A stretch of 12,117 nucleotides of DNA from assembly GCA_913046175.1 (NCBI GenBank), contig CAJWSN010000020.1:1-12117 (forward strand), written 5' to 3'. The position numbers and the translations under genes are program-made. Each line of letters begins with the position of its first letter. Positions within the stretch are counted from its first letter, which is position 1. Below are positions 1 through 5,696 of the stretch, piece after piece. This DNA is from an uncultured Opitutia bacterium (GTDB lineage Bacteria > Verrucomicrobiota > Verrucomicrobiia > Opitutales > JABJCN01). The notes under the pieces are model-generated. The model saw nothing but the letters and a program-made list of their open reading frames with translations. It searched no databases and was not told where the DNA came from.

Positions 1-1445
1 GATTTAAGCCAAACTGTATAATCAGGGCCTTCTTTAAGGACATAGAAATCTCCCACTGATAGAGATGGATATTCTAACCTTAATCGATTAAGTTGAGAAA
101 CTTTGTTTTTTAGTTTTAGCTCAACTGAATTTAACTCTTTTTTAAACTTGATATCTCGTTTTGAATCTGATTGCCCTATACCTATTTGCCCATATTCATC
201 ACCTTGAAAAATCATTGGGACACCTGGTAAAGAATTATTCATAACATGAAACATAAATAATCTATCATAGCTTGATTTATTATGAACTTTATTTGGATAA
301 TTAACAAAAATTTCGTGTTCTTGAGCTTTCTCATTCGCAATATGCCCATCTGCTATCGAAATAAACTTAGGGCCGTCCTTCGTTGTAGTTGATGTCCATA
401 GTAAGTTTATAGGCCCAGTATCCTTAATATTTAATTTGATATGCTTATTAAGCTCTTTGAAGCTAGAATTAATTCCTGAGAAATGATCTCGACCTTTGCT
501 ATAAAGCCATAGATTATATTTAGAGTTTTCTTGCTCTATTATCTGATCTGCTCTATCAATTTCTGAATATATACTTTTGTTAAGGTAGCTCCAGAATTCA
601 TGTTTAGAATTCTCAGTAGAGCTGTAATGGATACCATCAAAGTTATAATTACTCATCCAATATATAATGTCCGATGAAATTTGCTTCATAACAGATTTAT
701 TGGATAGATCTAAACTAAATAGAAAGCCTCTGTTTTGAGCATAGTTCTGAGATAACCAGTTTGGATACTGCTCTACATATTGATGCTCAGAATGGACGAC
801 CCCTAAAATATAATCAAGGTGAATTCCTAGCCCGTGTTGATGTGAATCAAGGATTAATGACTCTAAATCTGTACTATCCCCAAACCTTAGGTCTATTGAT
901 CTAGATGCTATTGGCCAAGAACCATCAAACCCCATGTGCTTCCTGTAAGGCGGGATGTCGCTTCGATATGAATTCATTGAATTTGAAAATATGGGAGATA
1001 ACATTATATCGCTGATACCGAGTCTATTAAAGTAACCATTGTTTACTTTTTTAGAAATTCCTACCAGATCACCGCCATGGAAGCTGACCTTTCGATCAAT
1101 TGCTAAATCCAGAGTTTCTACGCTATCTTCTTTACTGTTGTGGAACCTATCAATCAAGATATAGTACATATTTGAAAAATATGGAGAGATTATCCCTTTA
1201 TCCGGGTACAAGACTGAGCCATTATACAGCATTGTTTCATTTTGCGTTAACAGAACACCAAAATTATCAAGTGAATATAATCGAAGCAATGAATGGTCAA
1301 AGTGTTTGGGGAGCATCACCCTAATACCATCGCTGAATATATGATAGTATTTGGAGTCTAGAATATTGTTATCCACCAAAATAATATTTGAATTATCTTT
1401 TAAATTAAATATTTGTTTTGCAGTAGATGAATGAATATCATCAGG
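1..1445 (-). CDS. GH13 alpha-amylase-like protein, partial at both ends, catalytic residues replaced
   Basis: Reading the minus strand gives 481 codons without a stop, running off the left edge. The fold is recognisable as GH13 (alpha-amylase superfamily, TIM barrel). It shows YYILIDRF and FHGGDLVGI at the barrel entry, LGISDIMLSPIF for strand 2, a DYILGVVHSEH stretch for region I, YNFDGIHYSSTEN for region II, and LPGVPMIFQGDEYGQ near the barrel end. About 90 residues before YYILIDRF look like the N-terminal beta domain usual in this group. Compared with the canonical GFRxDAxKH, the nucleophile Asp position is Ser (codon 621-623) and Arg is His. The region III acid/base Glu seems absent (WLYSKGR where IGETFG is expected). 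Region IV TKDGPKF keeps an Asp. The frame is closed upstream by TAG (1446-1448); the first ATG is at 1316-1314, inside the N-domain. No signal peptide is visible. The family call is firm, but loss of activity is an inference. Base composition is far more AT-rich than the rest of the window. Confidence 0.82.
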
Positions 1446-1502
1446 CTAGACTTGGTTACAGAATCCGGCTTATGCAGATGGGAAAATAACGATCTATTTC
1501 AA

Positions 1503-1530
1503 TTGACAACCTTATCCAAACCCAGATTTT
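1503..1530 (+). promoter_or_regulatory. possible promoter of rpsT
   Basis: A perfect -35 hexamer TTGACA lies at 1503-1508. The best -10 candidate is GATTTT at 1525-1530 after a 16 bp spacer, which matches TATAAT at only three positions. The leader before the rpsT ATG at 1550 would be short, pyrimidine-rich (CCTCCTTTCCTC) and without a Shine-Dalgarno sequence. The -35 is good and the -10 is weak, so this is a guess. Confidence 0.33.
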
Positions 1531-1549
1531 CCTCCTTTCCTCTTTTTTA

Positions 1550-1813
1550 ATGGCCAATACAAAATCAGCAAAGAAAGAAGCCCGCAAAACTGTGGGTCGT
1601 ACCTTACTCAACAGAGGCGTTAAAAGCCGCCTTAAAACGCTCAGTAAAAATGTATCTGCAGCCTTGGATGGTGATGACACATCCGTTGCCAAGACTGCGG
1701 TGACTGAGGCGATCTCGGCTTATGATCGTGCGGCCAAGCGCAAAATTATTCACGCAAACAAAGCTCGCCGTTTCAAATCCAAGGCTTCACGGGCGCTTGC
1801 ATCGAAGTCCTGA
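1550..1813 (+). CDS. rpsT: 30S ribosomal protein bS20
   Basis: This 87-residue protein is bS20, the helical-bundle protein of the small subunit body that binds 16S rRNA early in 30S assembly. The sequence starts MANTKSAKKEARK, very close to the family N-terminus, and continues as a Lys/Arg-rich three-helix pattern. It ends in the typical HANKARRFKSKASRALA segment. Length matches the family (about 85-90). The ATG at 1550 is favoured because ANTKSAKK is the conserved N-terminus of S20. No Shine-Dalgarno motif precedes it; the leader is a CT run. The mS38-like mini-gene follows 27 bp downstream in the same direction, so co-transcription is likely. It is the first gene right of the AT-rich segment. 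Confidence 0.97.
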   Translation: MANTKSAKKEARKTVGRTLLNRGVKSRLKTLSKNVSAALDGDDTSVAKTAVTEAISAYDRAAKRKIIHANKARRFKSKASRALASKS

Positions 1814-1840
1814 AGTTTCTTTCACCACGCATGTATTGAT

Positions 1841-1936
1841 ATGGGAAATTTAAAAAAGAAGCGTCGTTTGAAAATGAACAAGCATAAGCGACGCAAGCGG
1901 GCACACGCAAATCGTCACAAGAAGCGGTCGTGGTAA
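1841..1936 (+). CDS. AURKAIP1/COX24-domain (mS38-like) ribosome-associated mini-protein
   Basis: A 31-residue, extremely basic protein: MGNLKKKRRLKMNKHKRRKR, then AHANRHKKRSW, then TAA. The pattern KKRRLKMNKHKxRKR is the hallmark of the AURKAIP1/COX24 C-terminal domain, known from mitochondrial ribosomal protein mS38 and annotated as tiny proteins in several bacterial groups, including Bacteroidota and PVC bacteria. By homology it probably inserts as a single helix into rRNA. The ATG at 1841 gives the complete domain and has no clear Shine-Dalgarno sequence. Another ATG 10 bp upstream (1831) opens only ATG-TAT-TGA. The gene sits 27 bp after rpsT, which supports a ribosomal role. Family assignment rests on motif memory; the gene call itself is strong. 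Confidence 0.85.
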   Translation: MGNLKKKRRLKMNKHKRRKRAHANRHKKRSW

Positions 1937-2029
1937 ACCTACACGAACCTTTTTAAACCAAGCGGGCTTCTTTTCTCCTCGGTTGGAGATTCACAAATTT
2001 TCTCGAATGGCTGTAGGTGCATTTGCACT

Positions 2030-2689
2030 TCAGGACAAGGTTACGTGACCTTGGACAGCTTTGATAACAAAGGCTCCCAGGTTTATTGACAAGTGAGCTG
2101 CCATGCATGGCAGCAGCGAGTGCCTGGGGTTCCATGAAGCAAAACGCACCCGGTAAAACCAAAGGGACTTCAAAAATAGTGCGATGGTTGTAAACCACGC
2201 CTTGCTGGAATCCAAATGCAATGCAACCCCCCCAAGCCATGAACCGGTATCAACCTTTTGGAATGTCCACAGATACGGATGTGCCAAGGCGAAGACAATC
2301 GAGAACCCCACGGTGCTTGTGACCAGCATTTTTTGGCCCCTGTCCTGAATGCACAGGTATCCGCGGAAGACAAGCTCTTCAAGAAAAGATGCTGCGATCA
2401 TGGCAAGGAGAAAATGCGCCTGGATTGTTGACTGGGCCTTGTCCAGTCCGGTGACTTTTTCCCCTGCGGTTTCCAGGGCCAGCAGGATAAGCGCACCCAG
2501 GACCGCAATGCGAATCGTTGCCGGAGAACAGGGTGTTGCCCCAGGGAGGGCACCTTCTGCTTTGCTGGAATTACCACGAAGGTCATTCAGCCAAAGTTTA
2601 CTTAAAAAGATTGCACACGCTAATAATGCCAAGGAACCAAACAGCCCGTCTTGACTCCCGCTGATTTCCTGTTGTCCTAACGGCATCAT
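2030..2689 (-). CDS. CPBP-family intramembrane glutamic protease (CAAX protease / Abi type)
   Basis: A 219-residue polytopic membrane protein. Hydrophobic segments are near residues 15-30, 60-75, 92-103, 123-137, 165-177 and 198-210. The three CPBP/Abi motifs are present in order: EELVFRG (E104, E105, R109), FALAH (F133, H137) and HLSIN (H199, N203). In the family these form the glutamate/histidine active site within the membrane, as in Rce1 and MmRce1. Substrates in bacteria are mostly unknown; some members process peptides or serve bacteriocin immunity. Between motifs 2 and 3 lies a fairly long loop (about 140-190) with several aromatic residues. Two ATG codons are adjacent (2689 and 2686), and no strong ribosome binding site marks either. 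It is divergent from the polyprenyl synthase across 70 bp. Family call is strong; substrate unknown. Confidence 0.85.
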   Translation of the reverse strand: MMPLGQQEISGSQDGLFGSLALLACAIFLSKLWLNDLRGNSSKAEGALPGATPCSPATIRIAVLGALILLALETAGEKVTGLDKAQSTIQAHFLLAMIAASFLEELVFRGYLCIQDRGQKMLVTSTVGFSIVFALAHPYLWTFQKVDTGSWLGGVALHLDSSKAWFTTIALFLKSLWFYRVRFASWNPRHSLLPCMAAHLSINLGAFVIKAVQGHVTLS

Positions 2690-2759
2690 GCCGTCTCAGG
2701 CTTGATCCACGCCTCCAACCAGTTTCTGTTATATTTACAGGGCATCCAGCAAGATTAAG

Positions 2760-3818
2760 ATGTCATTGAAGAATTCAGTATTGTCCGACCCCCACTCGAC
2801 CGGGGATGTTTCTCCGCATTTGAGGATTCCCGTGGAATTTTTGGATGCGCTCAATGATTTTCTTGTACAACATGCAAGTGCCTTTGAGCCTGAGATACGC
2901 CAGATCGCTCGAAGTGCAATTGAAAACAGCGGACGTCGCTTGCGGCCAATTTTGGTTTATTATTCAGGGGTAGGACCGGACGGGATATTCTCGGAAGAGC
3001 TTGTGCGTGCTGCAGCTGTCGTCGAAATGGTTCATGTTGCGACACTTGTGCATGATGACATTCTGGATGGTGCCGAGATTCGTCGGAAAAGCCCTACAAT
3101 ATACCACAAGCACGGATCTTCCGTTGCGGTTCTCTTGGGAGACGCCTTGTTTGCGCAGGCATTGAGGCTTGCATCAGATTTTCCTACAACTGAAGTGTGC
3201 CGTGAAGTTTCCCAGGCGACACGGGCCGTTTGTGCAGGGGAAACGCGCCAGGTTCATCTGCGCGGAGATTTAAACCTAGAAATCGGGGAATACCTGCGGA
3301 TTATAGAACTCAAGACTGCTGAATTGTTTCGTGTCTCCTGCGTTTTGGGAACGATTGTGGCCAAATCTGAAAACACGACCCGCGTTCAGGCAATGGCCGG
3401 GTTTGGCAAGCATTTGGGTCGTGCCTACCAAATTTTTGATGATGCCGCTGATTTTGTCGGCCGGGAGGAAACCCTTGGCAAAACATTGGGGACTGACCTG
3501 GCCACAGGGAAGTTGACGCTGCCAGCACTGCTCCTTCGGGATCAAGTCGGGGTTGACGATTTGCGTGCCTTGCTTGGAAAGCTTGCAGAATCCCCGGGGC
3601 AGGTTCGGGAAACAGTTTCTCGCACAATGGTTGTGCATGATGTTTTTTTGGAGGTCGCAGAATTTTTCTGCCGAGAATTGCAGGCTGCCAGAACCAGTCT
3701 GGCTCGCGCTTCACTAAATACCTTTTCAAGTGAGGCCTTAATGCAATTGGTTGATTTTCTTGAGCATGAATTTCACAAATTGCTCAAGGACTGGGTACCG
3801 CAGACTATGGTAAAATAA
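2760..3818 (+). CDS. long-chain trans-polyprenyl diphosphate synthase
   Basis: A 352-residue cytosolic prenyltransferase that adds isopentenyl diphosphate units to an allylic diphosphate, giving the tail of a quinone or a similar isoprenoid. Both aspartate-rich motifs are present: the first DDILD (D99, D100, D103) after LVH, the second DDAAD (D227, D228, D231) in YQIFDDAADFVG. Also visible are GRRLRP (58-63), ELKTAELF (183-190) and the GTDLATGKLTLP segment (244-255). The residue five before the first motif is Ala94, not a bulky aromatic, which in this family fits long products (about C30 or more). About 25 N-terminal residues precede the fold and look non-conserved. ATG at 2760 has only a weak purine stretch upstream. 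Exact chain length cannot be read, so no symbol is given (IspB/HepT-type). The 3' end overlaps the convergent gene by 14 bp. Confidence 0.93.
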   Translation: MSLKNSVLSDPHSTGDVSPHLRIPVEFLDALNDFLVQHASAFEPEIRQIARSAIENSGRRLRPILVYYSGVGPDGIFSEELVRAAAVVEMVHVATLVHDDILDGAEIRRKSPTIYHKHGSSVAVLLGDALFAQALRLASDFPTTEVCREVSQATRAVCAGETRQVHLRGDLNLEIGEYLRIIELKTAELFRVSCVLGTIVAKSENTTRVQAMAGFGKHLGRAYQIFDDAADFVGREETLGKTLGTDLATGKLTLPALLLRDQVGVDDLRALLGKLAESPGQVRETVSRTMVVHDVFLEVAEFFCRELQAARTSLARASLNTFSSEALMQLVDFLEHEFHKLLKDWVPQTMVK

Positions 3819-4599
3819 TGATTCGCCGGGCTGCCTGAACAGGATACCAGGACCCGGTGCGGTATTGAAATGTCCAACAACCATTTGGGCCGTGGGAATA
3901 CCCGGTTCGCTGTTGATAGGGAAGCAGGATTTGATTGCGAAGGGGAGGGGAGAAGGAATAAGCCTGGAACCTACTGTTGCTGGTGACAACGCGCCTGTTG
4001 TTTTGTAGGCGCTGTTCTGCCTGTCGTGTGCGTTGTTCCAAGGCGTTTACCTTTTTTTGAAGGGCCGCCAATTGCAGGGAATCGTGTTTTTTTCTGAGAG
4101 CCTCCTCCATTTCGCGTGCGCTTTTTGCAATTTCATTTGAAAGATCCAGTTGTGGACACCATTCCTGCAGGCTGCGCCAGTATCGCAGCCGGGACTCCGG
4201 GCTGGACTTGAGGAAATTGGGGTCTGTGAGTTGATGCGCCCTCCATCGCTCTGCTTTCGCCAAGGTCTCCTTTTCCTGGCGTTTCCTCCGCTCAAGGGCC
4301 TCATGACGCAGGGAGGCCTTCTCAACTTCTCTCTGTGCCCACATGGTCTCGGAGATGAATGAGCCAGTTTGAAGCCTGTCATCCTCAAAGACGAGTTCTG
4401 CAAGCCGGTACCGAACAATTTTTCTGGAACCGAGTTCCATGGTGCTTTCCGGAAATCCAAGAATGGCTGTCACCTGTGCCTCGCTGATTCCCTTGGTTAT
4501 TCCATCAGGAAATGTTGCACTTGCAGACAATTCAACTGCCAAGACCAAACTCAAACCAAAGAGACCACGGACCAGAAAACACTTGGTGAACTTGTACAT
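3805..4599 (-). CDS. exported BamE/SmpA-like coiled-coil protein
   Basis: A 264-residue protein of unknown function. Residues 1-28 look like a Sec signal peptide: K3, K6, R11, then hydrophobic LFGLSLVLAVELSASA with likely cleavage after ASA. Residues about 36-80 (KGISEAQVTAILGFP followed by a VRYRLAELVFEDDRL segment) resemble the small SmpA/BamE domain. Residues 84-122 and 156-204 are charged, heptad-like and probably coiled coil. The C-terminus (about 205-264) is rich in Tyr, Arg and Gln and looks unstructured, with a hydrophobic IIILP end. I chose ATG at 4599 because it gives a clean signal peptide; the TTG at 4629 lies upstream of the Shine-Dalgarno sequence. That AGGAGG (4623-4618) is 18 nt from the ATG, unusually far. 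The gene converges on and overlaps the polyprenyl synthase gene. A likely periplasmic or envelope role is inference. Confidence 0.78.
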   Translation of the reverse strand: MYKFTKCFLVRGLFGLSLVLAVELSASATFPDGITKGISEAQVTAILGFPESTMELGSRKIVRYRLAELVFEDDRLQTGSFISETMWAQREVEKASLRHEALERRKRQEKETLAKAERWRAHQLTDPNFLKSSPESRLRYWRSLQEWCPQLDLSNEIAKSAREMEEALRKKHDSLQLAALQKKVNALEQRTRQAEQRLQNNRRVVTSNSRFQAYSFSPPLRNQILLPYQQRTGYSHGPNGCWTFQYRTGSWYPVQAARRIIILP

Positions 4600-4617
4600 A
4601 AAAAGATGTATGGAACG

Positions 4618-4623
4618 CCTCCT
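4618..4623 (-). promoter_or_regulatory. Shine-Dalgarno AGGAGG at unusual distance
   Basis: A perfect AGGAGG on the minus strand, 18 nt before the ATG at 4599 of the BamE-like gene. The usual gap is 5-10 nt. An in-frame ATA codon sits 6 nt after it (4611-4609); TTG at 4629 lies on its wrong side. The real start may therefore be non-canonical, or the leader may fold to bring the ATG closer. Confidence 0.5.
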
Positions 4624-4659
4624 TAACAAACCAGATTGATATGCATGCGTAGCAATTAT

Positions 4660-4688
4660 TAAATAGCACGAACTTCGTACTTTGGCAA
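4660..4688 (-). promoter_or_regulatory. candidate promoter with palindromic operator for the BamE-like gene
   Basis: On the minus strand TTGCCA (4688-4683) and TATTTA (4665-4660) are separated by exactly 17 bp; TTTAAT, two bases further, is an alternative -10. The spacer holds a palindrome, ACGAACTTCGT at 4668-4678 in plus-strand reading, extended by an outer G-C pair with one mismatch. That is where a repressor site could lie. Transcription would give a leader of roughly 50 nt including the AGGAGG. Prediction by eye only. Confidence 0.42.
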
Positions 4689-4698
4689 ACAGCGACCA

Positions 4699-4734
4699 AT
4701 TTTATTAATGAAAATATGACCCATCCAATAAAAT
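4699..4734. repeat. AT-only inverted repeat at the 3' end of the small gene
   Basis: ATTTTATT (4699-4706) and AATAAAAT (4727-4734) are perfect 8-base inverted copies separated by 20 bases. The right arm touches the stop codon of the 52-residue gene. It could form a weak hairpin downstream of that gene, but it has no GC stem, so a terminator role is doubtful; an AT-rich chance match is possible. Confidence 0.3.
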
Positions 4735-4892
4735 CAGGGAATGCGTTCAATTTTCTTTTTGTCAGAAAGAATCTGTCGCCCCTGTTCGCCCCATCTTTCG
4801 CGAAGAACCTGACGCTCCTCCTTCCAGTTCTTGCGGCGGATTTGTTTGGGCCCCGTTCTTGCTGATGTTGAATCGTCCTTGTTTTTTTTCAT
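4734..4892 (-). CDS. small basic hypothetical protein, 52 residues
   Basis: An ATG (4892-4890) opens 52 codons ending in TGA. The protein begins MKKNKDDSTSARTGPKQIRR and continues through KNWKEERQVLRERWGEQGRQ, then ILSDKKKIERIP. It is strongly charged, with a predicted amphipathic helix over about residues 22-48 and two Trp residues (W23, W34). There is no signal peptide or membrane segment, so it is probably cytoplasmic and possibly nucleic-acid or ribosome associated; this is inference from charge alone. I do not recognise a family. Support comes from ordinary codon use, an ATG start and Lys-rich N-terminus, and its fit in the otherwise empty gap between the BamE-like gene and the tRNA. No strong Shine-Dalgarno sequence is seen. 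It could still be a chance frame. Confidence 0.55.
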   Translation of the reverse strand: MKKNKDDSTSARTGPKQIRRKNWKEERQVLRERWGEQGRQILSDKKKIERIP

Positions 4893-4964
4893 TCGGGCAG
4901 GCAGTAGTTTTCCATTCCAGCGGGGGAGATGACAAGAACTTGTTTAAATGCCGCCAATGTAGGA

Positions 4965-4993
4965 TTGACGTTTAAGAACTCAAATTGCATATT
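4965..4993 (+). promoter_or_regulatory. promoter of tRNA-Gly
   Basis: TTGACG at 4965-4970 and CATATT at 4988-4993 are 17 bp apart, matching five and four of the six sigma-70 consensus bases. The start point would fall near 5000, a few bases before the mature tRNA 5' end. Good spacing and position make this the best-supported promoter of the window. The rest of the 4893-5007 gap shows nothing else. Confidence 0.6.
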
Positions 4994-5007
4994 ACCCCCC
5001 TCTTTTT

Positions 5008-5081
5008 GCGGGCATAGTTTAGTGGTAAAACTCGAGCCTTCCAAGCTTGCGTCCTCGGTTCGATCCCGAGTGCCCGCACCA
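5008..5081 (+). tRNA. tRNA-Gly (anticodon TCC), CCA encoded
   Basis: A complete 74-nt cloverleaf. The acceptor stem GCGGGCA (5008-5014) pairs perfectly with TGCCCGC (5071-5077), followed by discriminator A and an encoded CCA (5079-5081). The D stem is GTTT/AAAC (5017-5020 with 5028-5031). The anticodon stem 5033-5037/5045-5049 has one G-T pair and loop CTTCCAA, which places TCC at 5040-5042. The T arm CTCGG/CCGAG (5054-5058, 5066-5070) holds loop TTCGATC. It reads GGA and GGG codons. No integrase or att-like repeat is visible nearby. Confidence 0.97.
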
Positions 5082-5135
5082 TTTTTAGATTCATCGTGCA
5101 CCCACTCCCGCCCCAAAATCGAATATCTATGGCAG

Positions 5136-5693
5136 GTGAAATTTCTTATCAACATAAAACACCCAAAGGCTTTTTGGCTCTCTCCATGCATGGGGCTTCT
5201 GCTGTCAGGTTGTCCAGGCATCCAAGAAGAAAGCCTGATGGAAATCAAAACACCGCCAGAATCGACTCATTTCAAAGCAAAGAACTTGAGCTCGGACCCG
5301 ATTGAGCTCGATCGTCGGGAATCAAGGAGTGTATCAACTGTTTCGGTTGTTGATTCTGCAACCCTTGAATTTCCTGGGACTGGAGATCTGGCTTACCAGG
5401 AAGGGCAATTGTTCACAGGGCTTTCAGTTAGTTATTATCCAAACGGGCAGCAGGCGACGGAGGTCAGCTTTGTCAACGGGATGAGAGATGGAGTGGAAAG
5501 TCGATGGTTTGAGGATGGGATAAAAAAATTTGAAGGGCGTTTTCAAAAAAACCACTTGGTTGGTGTTTTTGAGGAGTGGTATCAAAACGGACAACCCAAA
5601 TCCCGGACGGTCTGGCAGGATGGGATGCGCCAGAGCCTGACGGAATGGGACGAGAATGGAAACTTTTTACGGAATGATCACTCTGGTCGGTGA
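5136..5693 (+). CDS. MORN-repeat lipoprotein (YwqK-like)
   Basis: From the GTG at 5136 this is a 185-residue predicted lipoprotein. The N-terminus has K2, K8 and K11, then a hydrophobic stretch ending in LLLSGC, a lipobox with Cys26 as the lipidated residue. Residues about 27-85 are polar and linker-like. From about 93 to the end there are three and a half MORN_2-type repeats of roughly 24 residues, with YYPNGQQATEVSFVNGM, WFEDGIKKFEGRF and WYQNGQPKSRTVW as repeat cores. Such proteins are often labelled toxin-antitoxin YwqK-family antitoxin, but no toxin partner is visible and a surface or scaffolding role is equally likely. The frame is open much further upstream, across the tRNA; GTG is chosen because it gives a proper lipoprotein signal after the tRNA. 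It probably forms an operon with the gene 3 bp downstream. Confidence 0.8.
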   Translation: MKFLINIKHPKAFWLSPCMGLLLSGCPGIQEESLMEIKTPPESTHFKAKNLSSDPIELDRRESRSVSTVSVVDSATLEFPGTGDLAYQEGQLFTGLSVSYYPNGQQATEVSFVNGMRDGVESRWFEDGIKKFEGRFQKNHLVGVFEEWYQNGQPKSRTVWQDGMRQSLTEWDENGNFLRNDHSGR

Positions 5694-5696
5694 AGG

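Noticed and set aside
1100..1324. 74-codon plus-strand frame in the left segment
   Set aside because: It is antisense to the GH13 frame, which has clear family motifs, and its own product looks like nothing known.
1456..1692. 78-codon minus-strand frame over the rpsT start
   Set aside because: Shadow of rpsT, whose identity is certain.
2349..2654. 101-codon plus-strand frame opposite the CPBP gene
   Set aside because: Antisense to a protein with three intact active-site motifs.
3276..3729. Minus-strand frames of 120 and 139 codons inside the polyprenyl synthase gene
   Set aside because: Composition-driven shadows; the plus-strand frame carries both DDxxD motifs.
4600..4629. TTG start at 4629 for the BamE-like protein
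   Set aside because: It lies before the AGGAGG and adds a basic decapeptide in front of an already complete signal peptide.
5008..5081. tRNA-Gly as an integration site of a mobile element
   Set aside because: No integrase, no duplicated tRNA 3' end and no composition change next to it; the composition break is 3.5 kb away.
4929..5135. Upstream extension of the MORN lipoprotein frame to an ATG at 4929
   Set aside because: It would run through the whole tRNA-Gly and its promoter and bury the lipoprotein signal. The GTG at 5136 gives a proper signal.
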